Shown here piece after piece: positions 1-5,026 of a stretch of DNA of 5,856 nucleotides (position 1 is its first letter; every line of letters starts with the position of its first letter). This stretch comes from an uncultured Eubacterium sp. Lineage in GTDB: Bacteria > Bacillota > Clostridia > Lachnospirales > Lachnospiraceae. The stretch is taken from assembly GCA_902475415.1 (NCBI GenBank), contig CABRZK010000164.1:1-5856 (forward strand). The letters run 5' to 3'. A model generated the notes under the pieces. It did not search any database and had not been told where the DNA came from. It saw only the letters and a list, made by a program, of their open reading frames with translations. A program made the position numbers and the translations under genes.

Positions 1-16
1 GAAATGGAGGTACATA

Positions 17-430
17 ATGAAGAAAGTCAATCTTAGGGACTTATATCCCGATGTTTATAAAAATGATTACTTTGTAGAAGTAACAGAAGATGTGCTGGAG
101 ACGATCCGAGCCGCTGAGCGTGCGGAAGCTGCTTATGACCGGAGGATGTATCGCTATAAGGCGTACTACTCCCTGGACTGCGACAACGGCATTGAAAATG
201 CGATCCTGATGAAGCCCCAGACACCGGAAATGCTTCTGGAGGAAAAGCAGCTGCGGGAGCAGCTCTATGCCGCTGTGATGGCTCTGCCGGAGAAGCAGGC
301 CAAGCGGATCTATGCCCGGTATTACCTGGGTATGCGTGTGAGCGAGATAGCAGTAGCGGAGGGTGTAGACTCAAGCCGTGTCCTTGACAGCATCCGGCAC
401 GGTCTGAAGCAGCTGGCAAAGTATTTTTAG
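17..430 (+). CDS. Sigma-70 region 4-like protein of Tn916/Tn1549-type element
   Basis: The 137-aa product resembles the short sigma-factor-like proteins carried by Tn916/Tn1549-family conjugative elements. These are thought to regulate element genes by acting with RNA polymerase in the cytoplasm. Residues about 80-133 fit sigma region 4: the segment YAAVMALPEKQAKRIYARYY, then a helix-turn-helix at about 108-131 (SEIAVAEGVDSSRVLDSIRH). The N-terminal 75 residues are charged, and I see no clear sigma region 2, so this may be a partial sigma-like regulator rather than a full ECF factor. The start is supported by GGAGG at 6-10 with a 6-base gap to the ATG. Its promoter is outside the window. Codon use is visibly GC-richer (many CTG, GCC, CGG codons) than the genes after 717, as expected for backbone next to inserted cargo. 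The family is fairly sure; the regulatory targets are unknown. Confidence 0.82.
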   Translation: MKKVNLRDLYPDVYKNDYFVEVTEDVLETIRAAERAEAAYDRRMYRYKAYYSLDCDNGIENAILMKPQTPEMLLEEKQLREQLYAAVMALPEKQAKRIYARYYLGMRVSEIAVAEGVDSSRVLDSIRHGLKQLAKYF

Positions 431-443
431 GATAGAATAACAA

Positions 444-489
444 AGGGCGCAAGGTCTCAAAGTGCTTCTGGCACAGGGCATTGCGCCCT
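444..489. repeat. Nested inverted repeat in the gap after the sigma-like gene
   Basis: A perfect 9-bp inverted repeat (AGGGCGCAA at 444-452, TTGCGCCCT at 481-489) encloses a second, 4-bp one (GTGC at 462-465, GCAC at 471-474, loop TTCTG). The unpaired flanks between the two stems are 9 and 6 bases long. No T-run follows the outer stem (the next bases are ATCTACGC), so it is not a canonical intrinsic terminator of the sigma-like gene. It lies just upstream of the 500-528 promoter. It could be a protein-binding cruciform or a structured transcript end; the role is not known. Confidence 0.6.
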
Positions 490-499
490 ATCTACGCAC

Positions 500-528
500 T
501 TGTATTCTTCGAACAAATGAAATATAAT
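500..528 (+). promoter_or_regulatory. Sigma-A-type promoter for the HTH and response regulator genes
   Basis: A perfect TATAAT -10 box lies at 523-528. Exactly 17 bases upstream is TTGTAT at 500-505, a weak match to the TTGACA -35 box. The expected transcription start is near 535, leaving a leader of about 20 bases before the ATG at 554. It lacks the CTTAGAC-type 11-bp repeats seen at the two later promoters, so it may be expressed independently of the response regulator. Confidence 0.6.
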
Positions 529-541
529 AGAGAGGATTGTC

Positions 542-546
542 GGAGG
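542..546 (+). promoter_or_regulatory. Shine-Dalgarno that fixes the HTH gene start
   Basis: GGAGG lies one base before the ATG at 548 but seven bases before the in-frame ATG at 554. Only the second gives normal ribosome spacing. Confidence 0.65.
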
Positions 547-553
547 TATGAAT

Positions 554-727
554 ATGGATTATATGACGCTCAGAGAGGCAAGTGAAAAATGGGGCATTTC
601 CACCCGTCAGATAAACTATTATTGCACGGAGGATCGTATTCTCGGTGCTGTAAAAATGGCCGGTGTCTGGTTGATTCCTAAAACTGCGGGGAAACCACAT
701 GACAGGAGAAGAAAAGATGAAAAATGA
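554..727 (+). CDS. Short MerR-like helix-turn-helix DNA-binding protein
   Basis: The 57-aa product has one small DNA-binding domain. It starts with a helix-turn-helix at about residues 5-24 (TLREASEKWGISTRQINYYC), followed by a beta-hairpin wing at about 31-42 (GAVKMAGVWLIP). The C-terminal tail is basic (HDRRRKDEK). Proteins of this size and layout are common in Tn1549-like conjugative elements and resemble excisionase or MerR-type domains; the targets are not established. The start at 554 is chosen because GGAGG at 542-546 is seven bases upstream, while the ATG at 548 is too close. The gene follows the 500-528 promoter and overlaps the response regulator gene by 11 bases, so the two are probably translationally coupled. 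It might control its own promoter or contribute to regulation of the module, but nothing in the sequence proves this. Confidence 0.78.
   Translation: MDYMTLREASEKWGISTRQINYYCTEDRILGAVKMAGVWLIPKTAGKPHDRRRKDEK
704..708 (+). promoter_or_regulatory. Shine-Dalgarno that fixes the response regulator start
   Basis: AGGAG is eight bases before the ATG at 717 and lies inside the longer reading frame that begins at 699. This argues for initiation at 717. The site sits within the end of the upstream HTH gene. Confidence 0.7.
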
Positions 728-1409
728 ATCCAAGATTTTAATTATAGAAGACGATATGTTGCTCAATGACATGACAAAACGACTTCTAACTCAACATGGC
801 TACTGCGCAACATCTGCATATTCTGGAAGTGAGGCGCTTTTATTGATTGAGAGAAGTAGTTTTGATTTGATTTTACTTGATCTGATGCTTCCCGGAATAC
901 CAGGAGAAATAGTATTAGAGAAGATAAAGAATATCATAGACATCCCGATTATAGGTGTTTCCGCTAAAACAGATATAGACAGCAAAGTGAATCTTATAAG
1001 AAATGGCGCTGATGATTACATCACAAAGCCTTTTGATAATCAAGAATTACTGGTGCGGATTGAAGCAGTGCTCCGGCGATTTCAGAAGTCTACCCCCAAA
1101 AACAATAGAAAAACACTTCGCTTTAAGGATTTGTCCCTTGATACAGAAGCTATGGAGGCTAAAATCAGGAATACCCCCATTACTTTGACACGGTATGAAT
1201 ACCTGATTTTGCAACTTCTGATGTCCTCACCCTCAAAGGTATTCACAAAGAACAATATTTTTGAAAGCGTGTGGAATGAAAATTTTATCGGGGACGATAA
1301 TGCAATCAATGTCCACATTGGAAATCTCCGCAAGAAGTTTGCCAAGGTCAATCCAGAGGAAAAGTATATTCAGACGGTTTGGGGCCTTGGTTTCAAAATG
1401 CAGGGCTAA
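717..1409 (+). CDS. OmpR/VanR-family response regulator
   Basis: The 230-aa product is a standard two-domain cytoplasmic regulator. The receiver domain covers about residues 5-120: acidic pair E11-D12-D13, phosphoacceptor D55 in LILLDLMLPG, conserved S82, and K104 in YITKPF. The winged-helix output domain covers about 132-228 and contains LTRYEYLILQLL, the recognition-helix segment DDNAINVHIGNLRKKF, and the wing VWGLGF. The length is normal for the family, and every residue needed for phosphorylation is present. It is separated from its probable kinase (3141-4043) by a transporter pair, an arrangement typical of peptide-antibiotic sensing modules. It shares a promoter with the upstream HTH gene. 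The 11-bp direct repeats at 1412 and 4073 are its likely binding sites, because OmpR-type regulators bind tandem half-sites about one helical turn apart. Family certain; targets inferred. Confidence 0.93.
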   Translation: MKNESKILIIEDDMLLNDMTKRLLTQHGYCATSAYSGSEALLLIERSSFDLILLDLMLPGIPGEIVLEKIKNIIDIPIIGVSAKTDIDSKVNLIRNGADDYITKPFDNQELLVRIEAVLRRFQKSTPKNNRKTLRFKDLSLDTEAMEAKIRNTPITLTRYEYLILQLLMSSPSKVFTKNNIFESVWNENFIGDDNAINVHIGNLRKKFAKVNPEEKYIQTVWGLGFKMQG

Positions 1410-1411
1410 TC

Positions 1412-1454
1412 CTTAGAGAAATCTTATGAAGTTTGCACACCAGTCTGCTACAAT
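1412..1454 (+). promoter_or_regulatory. Activator-type promoter P1: two 11-bp repeats and extended -10
   Basis: CTTAGAGAAAT at 1412-1422 is repeated imperfectly as CTTATGAAGTT at 1423-1433, exactly 11 bp apart. An extended -10 box, TGC-TACAAT, follows at 1446-1454. The region where a -35 box should lie (1426-1431, ATGAAG) is poor, which suits a promoter that needs an activator bound upstream. The predicted start is near 1461, a few bases before the Shine-Dalgarno of the ATPase at 1474. The same layout recurs at 4073-4126. Confidence 0.6.
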
Positions 1455-1473
1455 AAGACAGCATGGAAAGGGG

Positions 1474-2391
1474 ATGATTATTTTGGAGACTGCTTTGGAA
1501 ACAGCCGGGTTGACCTATGTTTTCCCGGATGGAAATGGAATTAAAAATATCGCGTTTCAGGTAAAACGCGGAGAAATCTATGCACTGTATGGCGGCCATC
1601 ACGCCGGGAAATCTGTACTGTTGCAAACCATTATAGGTACACTTAGACCTCAAGCTGGTACGCTCAAATTATTTGGCAATATAGACTATCAGAAGGAGCG
1701 CCGCCGGATTGGGTTTGTACCACAAAAGCCTGTGACAATCGGCTCTCTGTCACCTGCTGATATGCTGCGTTATTTTTCTTCCGTTTTTGGAACCACAGAA
1801 ATCCATATTTTAGATATACTGCATTTGAACCTGAAAGAGAAAAAGGCGGTACGGCGATTGCCATTATCTACCCAGCGTTTAGTGAATTTGGCTGTTGCCC
1901 TTTTGGGAAATCCAGATATGATAATTTTGGACGATCCTTTTTCCGGGCTAGATAAGGGAGAATGTGAACACCTGCTTTCTGTTCTGAACTATCTGCATGA
2001 AATCAACCATACCACACTTTTAATCTCTGGACAGGATTATACGCTGCTTTCCCGGCTTGCATCCAAATATGGCGTGATGGCAGATGGCAAGTTGCTTTGT
2101 GAGCTTACGGCTGGGGAATTGAAAGAGAGCTGCCAGCGGTGCATAAAGATAAGAACTCCACAATTAGAACGGGCTATTACGATTTTAAGCCAGCAGTTCC
2201 CGGATTTTGAAGTGTTGGGTCATGACCTGATTAGAATTTTTCATTGTAATGAGCAATCCGGGGAAATCAATACGCTGCTGGTTCATTCCGGGATAGAGGT
2301 ATCAGAAATCTGGCTTGCCGGTATGGAGCCGACCGACTATCTTTTGAAAATGACAGGAGGTGCAAAGAGTGATTCAGACGATGCAAAGTGA
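1474..2391 (+). CDS. ABC transporter ATPase with degenerate catalytic motifs
   Basis: The 305-aa product has an ABC ATPase domain (about residues 8-215) plus an 80-residue C-terminal extension of the kind seen in ABC-2 exporter ATPases. It should pair with the membrane protein encoded next. Several key motifs are altered. The P-loop reads GGHHAGKS (40-47), with H43 where the family has Gly. The signature region reads LPLSTQRL (129-136) without the Gly-Gly of LSGGQ. Walker B ends in ILDDP (151-155), with Asp where the catalytic Glu belongs. The switch region reads SGQD (185-188) without the usual His. The Q-loop Gln (Q84) and D-loop (SGLD, 157-160) remain. The frame is intact, so this is not a pseudogene by sequence. 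ATG 1474 is chosen because ATG 1426 lies upstream of the predicted transcription start; the AAGGGG beside 1474 also allows TTG at 1483. It may bind ATP but hydrolyse it poorly, and may act in sensing. Confidence 0.85.
   Translation: MIILETALETAGLTYVFPDGNGIKNIAFQVKRGEIYALYGGHHAGKSVLLQTIIGTLRPQAGTLKLFGNIDYQKERRRIGFVPQKPVTIGSLSPADMLRYFSSVFGTTEIHILDILHLNLKEKKAVRRLPLSTQRLVNLAVALLGNPDMIILDDPFSGLDKGECEHLLSVLNYLHEINHTTLLISGQDYTLLSRLASKYGVMADGKLLCELTAGELKESCQRCIKIRTPQLERAITILSQQFPDFEVLGHDLIRIFHCNEQSGEINTLLVHSGIEVSEIWLAGMEPTDYLLKMTGGAKSDSDDAK
2355..2360 (+). promoter_or_regulatory. Shine-Dalgarno that fixes the first permease start
   Basis: AGGAGG is eight bases before the GTG at 2369. The GTG at 2360 in the same frame overlaps the site itself and cannot be used with it. 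Confidence 0.7.
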
Positions 2392-3133
2392 GTTGTTCCG
2401 TATCCGCAAAAGCCGCCTGTTTTGGGTCTGCCTCGTATTGGCTGCGTTTTTTGTCTTTGCGCTTGCCCTGACCTTTTATCACAATTCGGTAAATGGTATG
2501 CTTCCGGTTATATCACTGGTTTCGTTCACGGAGTTTCTGTTTTCAGATTACAGTCTGATTTTTCCATTGACGCTCTTTTTGTGCCTATACTTTACAGAAG
2601 ATTTTCATACCGGTACATACAGTATCACACTTTCTAAAGGGACAAGCAGAGTACACCTATTCTTTGGAAAACTGCTGGCCTCATGGGGTGGCGTTTTATT
2701 TTTTCTGTTTGTATGCTTTGGTGTTGCGTATTTGTCAATTCTGATGATGGGAGCATCCCGGTATGACATAGAGTATTCGTTTTCTGCAATCGGAGTCTTT
2801 CTTTTGTTTCAATGCCTGTGCTTTTTAGGTTACACTGCATTTCTCAATTTGTTAAGTTACCTGCTCCGGCATCGGATCATTGTTACGATTACCGCATTTT
2901 TTATGCTGGGGGTTTTGTATTTATATCTCACAAAGATAAGTACAGCACTGGATATGGATTATTCCCTCTACAAATATTGGGTTGTAGGGCTATCTCATAG
3001 CTTGCAGATCAAAGCCTTTGGGGAGGATTTAATACCTATTTGTTTGACACTGTTAGCATATCTGTTTTTACCAACAGCCATTTCGCTCTCCCTGTTTCTA
3101 AGGTTGGACTTGCGCGATTTGGAAAGGCGGTGA
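2369..3133 (+). CDS. ABC-2-type membrane permease, partner of the degenerate ATPase
   Basis: The 254-aa product is very hydrophobic, with about six membrane segments near residues 17-37, 58-76, 104-128, 140-165, 170-188 and 221-245. Between helices 2 and 3 lies the cytoplasmic loop typical of ABC-2 permeases: E77, then HTGTYS (80-85) and GTSRVHLFFGK ending at K101. It should form the membrane channel or a peptide-sensing surface with the ATPase encoded by the preceding gene, which it overlaps by 23 bases. I chose the GTG at 2369 because AGGAGG at 2355-2360 is eight bases upstream. The ATG at 2381 would leave a 20-base gap. The gene is seven bases from the kinase gene and is co-transcribed with it. 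There is one permease gene for this ATPase, so a homodimer is expected. The substrate cannot be read from sequence. Lantibiotic or bacitracin-type peptides are the likely class by analogy. Confidence 0.82.
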   Translation: MIQTMQSELFRIRKSRLFWVCLVLAAFFVFALALTFYHNSVNGMLPVISLVSFTEFLFSDYSLIFPLTLFLCLYFTEDFHTGTYSITLSKGTSRVHLFFGKLLASWGGVLFFLFVCFGVAYLSILMMGASRYDIEYSFSAIGVFLLFQCLCFLGYTAFLNLLSYLLRHRIIVTITAFFMLGVLYLYLTKISTALDMDYSLYKYWVVGLSHSLQIKAFGEDLIPICLTLLAYLFLPTAISLSLFLRLDLRDLERR

Positions 3134-3140
3134 TGGCTAC

Positions 3141-4043
3141 ATGATGGTGTTATGTATCTTGCTTGCAATGCTTTCCCTGTTTTTGTTCCTGAAACTGATT
3201 TATCAGCGGAGGCTGGTTCGGAAAATCAAAAAGCAGATTGATTTTTTGACAGACCGGGATACGCAAACAGAAATCATGGTGGAAAAAACGGATAGGCCAA
3301 TACAGGATCTGGCTACAAGTATCAATCATCTTCTGAAAAAATATCGTAGCATGGGGCAGGAAATTGAACGGAGCGATACACTGTTCCGAGATACCATTAC
3401 CAGTCTTTCACATGACTTGCGAACGCCGCTGGCAACAGCAAATGGCTATATCCAGCTCTTACAGGAACAGGATTTAACAGGAGAGCAAAAAGAATATGTG
3501 ACGATTGCGGGAGAAAGAATTTCCGCTGTAAAGTTGCTTCTCGACCAACTGTTTGAATTTGCAAGGATTGAGGCCGACGAACTGAAATTGAATTGCAGAA
3601 ATACGGATATACACAGTGTACTTCGGGATGTTGTCGCCTCATACTACGGCGATTTTGAACAGAAAAAATGTGTCCCCTATATCGTTATCCCAAATCCACC
3701 AGCTATCATTTGGGGCGATCCAAATGCCTTGACCCGGATTTTCTCAAATGTGGTTTATAATGCACTTGTTCACGGGGAGGGAAATTATCAAATCACCGCA
3801 GCGATAGAAGAAGCTCAAACGGTCATAACCATTAAAAATGCGTCGAGCAGTATTCAGCAAGAAGATATTCCTCATTTGTTTGACCGTTTTTACACCACCG
3901 ACCAGTCGCGAACAAAAAAGACAACCGGGCTGGGATTGGCAATCGCTCAAAGACTTGTGACTCGCATGGGCGGGCAAATTGTCGCTTCCTTGCAAAACGG
4001 TATCTTTGCAATTCAAGTCGTGTTTCCCATTGTCAATTCCTAA
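3141..4043 (+). CDS. Sensor histidine kinase with one membrane helix and no sensor domain
   Basis: The 300-aa product has a single N-terminal membrane helix (about 3-20) and then goes straight into a cytoplasmic linker (22-80), with no extracellular domain. The dimerisation and phosphotransfer domain holds H91 in SLSHDLRTPLATANGY. The ATPase domain holds the N box SNVVYNALVHG (202-212), the F box DIPHLFDRFY (242-251) and the G2 box GLGLAIA (263-269). The G1 box is unusual: where DxGxG is expected there is KNASSSIQQ (232-240). That is a real departure, although some kinases linked to peptide-antibiotic transporters show similar changes. It presumably phosphorylates the regulator encoded at 717-1409. 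Lacking a sensor, it probably takes its signal from a membrane partner, most simply the transporter encoded just upstream. The start at 3141 is followed at once by a second ATG at 3144; a purine-rich GGCGG at 3126-3130 precedes both. The terminator begins right at its stop codon. Confidence 0.9.
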   Translation: MMVLCILLAMLSLFLFLKLIYQRRLVRKIKKQIDFLTDRDTQTEIMVEKTDRPIQDLATSINHLLKKYRSMGQEIERSDTLFRDTITSLSHDLRTPLATANGYIQLLQEQDLTGEQKEYVTIAGERISAVKLLLDQLFEFARIEADELKLNCRNTDIHSVLRDVVASYYGDFEQKKCVPYIVIPNPPAIIWGDPNALTRIFSNVVYNALVHGEGNYQITAAIEEAQTVITIKNASSSIQQEDIPHLFDRFYTTDQSRTKKTTGLGLAIAQRLVTRMGGQIVASLQNGIFAIQVVFPIVNS

Positions 4044-4068
4044 AGGGCTGCTTCGGCGGCTCTTTTTT
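4044..4068 (+). terminator. Intrinsic terminator with UUCG tetraloop after the kinase gene
   Basis: An 8-bp stem (AGGGCTGC at 4044-4051 with GCGGCTCT at 4056-4063, two G-U pairs) closes on a TTCG tetraloop flanked by C and G. A run of six T's follows (4063-4068). It begins directly after the kinase stop codon and separates the sensing operon from the downstream promoter. Confidence 0.88.
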
Positions 4069-4072
4069 CATC

Positions 4073-4116
4073 CTTAGACTTTCCTTAGACTTTTCTCAAA
4101 CAAATCCTAAACCTCT
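4073..4116 (+). repeat. Four tandem 11-bp repeats, likely response regulator operator
   Basis: Heptamers CTTAGAC (4073), CTTAGAC (4084), CTCAAAC (4095) and CCTAAAC (4106) start at exact 11-bp intervals. The first two 11-mers are nearly identical (CTTAGACTTTC, CTTAGACTTTT). This is the pattern of tandem half-sites bound by OmpR-family regulators on one face of the helix. The same heptamer type occurs twice at 1412-1433. The regulator at 717-1409 is the natural candidate; binding is inferred. Confidence 0.65.
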
Positions 4117-4117
4117 T

Positions 4118-4126
4118 TGGTAAAGT
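4118..4126 (+). promoter_or_regulatory. Extended -10 of promoter P2 for the export/immunity operon
   Basis: TGG-TAAAGT forms an extended -10 box, and no good -35 exists (the expected position 4098-4103 reads AAACAA). The repeat starting at 4095 is 23 bp from the TG, the same distance as repeat 1423 to the TG at 1446 in P1. The predicted start near 4133 leaves a short leader containing AGGAGG. Confidence 0.6.
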
Positions 4127-4135
4127 ATGAGCCAT

Positions 4136-4141
4136 AGGAGG
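4136..4141 (+). promoter_or_regulatory. Shine-Dalgarno that fixes the small membrane protein start
   Basis: AGGAGG is nine bases before the ATG at 4151. The upstream in-frame ATG at 4127 touches the -10 box and would lie outside the predicted transcript. Confidence 0.7.
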
Positions 4142-4150
4142 TATAAACAA

Positions 4151-4324
4151 ATGGTTAAAGTAGCTTTAGTGGTTTCTATCATCGCTTTGGCGGTGTGCCT
4201 GCTCACGGCCTTGCATGGCGTATTGAGCGATGGCCTAAAAGGACTAAAACAGAGATCAAAATCCATTGGTATTTCATTTTTGATTTATGCTGTGGCCTTT
4301 TTGCTTTTCATCTTTTTTCAATAA
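4151..4324 (+). CDS. Small two-helix membrane protein of unknown function
   Basis: The 57-aa product has two predicted membrane helices, about residues 3-24 (VALVVSIIALAVCLLTALHG) and 40-56 (GISFLIYAVAFLLFIFF). A short basic stretch joins them (GLKGLKQRSKSI), so by the positive-inside rule both ends face outward. I do not recognise a family. It has no lipoprotein box, so it is not an obvious LanI-type immunity lipoprotein. It is the first gene after promoter P2 and is 12 bases from the ATPase gene, so it is made together with the transporter. It could be an accessory subunit, a small immunity protein or a modulator of the kinase. The start at 4151 is supported by AGGAGG at 4136-4141 and by the predicted transcription start near 4133. 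The strong ribosome site and clean two-helix pattern argue that it is a real gene. Confidence 0.72.
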   Translation: MVKVALVVSIIALAVCLLTALHGVLSDGLKGLKQRSKSIGISFLIYAVAFLLFIFFQ

Positions 4325-4336
4325 TGGAGGTATTTC

Positions 4337-5026
4337 ATGCTACAAATCAAAAATGTAAATCTGAATGTTGGAAATACAGCATTGCTGTCCAACATCAACT
4401 TGACATTAGAGCAAGGAAAAATCTATGGTGTGCTAGGGCCGAACGGAGCCGGTAAAACAACACTGTTTAAGTCCATGCTGGGTCTAACTGATTTTTCGGG
4501 AGAAATACTTTCGGACGGGCAGCCCGTTTCTAGTAGATGTTTTGGAAGTTTGATTGAGTACCCGGCTTTTTACTCACGGCTCACCGTAGAGGAAAACTTG
4601 AAGCTCCACGCACAGTACTTAGGTTTGAAACAGCCAAACATTGAAGCGGCGCTGAAACAAGTAAATTTGCTGGATGCCCGGAAAAAGCTGTTTTCTCAAC
4701 TTTCTTTGGGGATGCGCCAACGCTTGGGAATTGCACGCGCCTTTTTAGGCGATGTTCAATATTTGCTGCTGGATGAACCTACCAATGGTCTTGATCCAAT
4801 GGGGATAAAGGAAATCCGACTGCTTCTGAAAGAACGCTTAAAATCACCACAACACTGTATTTTGGTATCAAGCCATAATCTGACGGAGATTGCCGCCGTG
4901 ACAGATGTCCTTATTTTCATTCGTGGCGGGAAAATCATCAAGATTGTAAAAAATGACTATAACGAAAAAGAACTGGAAGCACTGTATGAGGATATTATGA
5001 CTTCCGGCCAGAGGGAGGAAGCATAA
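4337..5026 (+). CDS. LanF/BcrA-type ABC transporter ATPase
   Basis: The 229-aa product is a complete, compact ABC ATPase of the lantibiotic-immunity and bacitracin-exporter type. Motifs in order are: Walker A GPNGAGKT (34-41), signature LSLGMRQRLGIA (122-133), Walker B YLLLDEP (142-148) with catalytic E147, D-loop GLDP (151-154) and switch H180 in SSHNL. The Q-loop position reads GSLIEYPAFYSRLTVEENL (70-88), with E74 instead of Gln. This Glu replacement (the E-loop) is described as characteristic of lantibiotic immunity ATPases such as NukF, which makes a LanF-like role likely. It would power a membrane exporter that removes peptide from the cell surface. GGAGG at 4326-4330 is six bases before the ATG. 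The stop codon overlaps the permease start by one base (TAATG), giving tight coupling. Unlike the ATPase at 1474-2391, all catalytic motifs are intact. The exact peptide substrate cannot be told. Confidence 0.9.
   Translation: MLQIKNVNLNVGNTALLSNINLTLEQGKIYGVLGPNGAGKTTLFKSMLGLTDFSGEILSDGQPVSSRCFGSLIEYPAFYSRLTVEENLKLHAQYLGLKQPNIEAALKQVNLLDARKKLFSQLSLGMRQRLGIARAFLGDVQYLLLDEPTNGLDPMGIKEIRLLLKERLKSPQHCILVSSHNLTEIAAVTDVLIFIRGGKIIKIVKNDYNEKELEALYEDIMTSGQREEA

Noticed and set aside
33..452. 139-codon minus-strand open frame opposite the sigma-like gene
   Set aside because: Low-complexity, Pro/His/Ser-rich translation opposite a recognisable HTH protein; a shadow frame of GC-rich coding DNA.
699..716. 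Longer N-terminus for the response regulator starting at 699
   Set aside because: The AGGAG at 704-708 lies inside this extension and is correctly spaced only for the ATG at 717; the receiver domain is complete from 717.
1433..1454. TTGCAC at 1433-1438 as -35 box for TACAAT at 1449
   Set aside because: The spacing is only 10 bases, too short for a sigma-A promoter; the extended -10 with upstream repeats explains the site better.
1426..1473. Longer N-terminus for the first ATPase starting at 1426
   Set aside because: This ATG has no Shine-Dalgarno site, lies within the repeat and promoter region upstream of the predicted transcription start, and adds no ABC domain sequence.
1642..1648. CTTAGAC heptamer inside the first ATPase gene
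   Set aside because: It is a single copy with no partner 11 bases either side and no -10 box nearby, so it is probably chance coding sequence.
3097..3103. TCTAAGG, the reverse complement of CCTTAGA, inside the first permease gene
   Set aside because: Single half-site with no 11-bp partner, inside coding sequence.
4127..4150. ATG at 4127 as start of the small membrane protein
   Set aside because: It touches the -10 box and would encode the Shine-Dalgarno used by the ATG at 4151.
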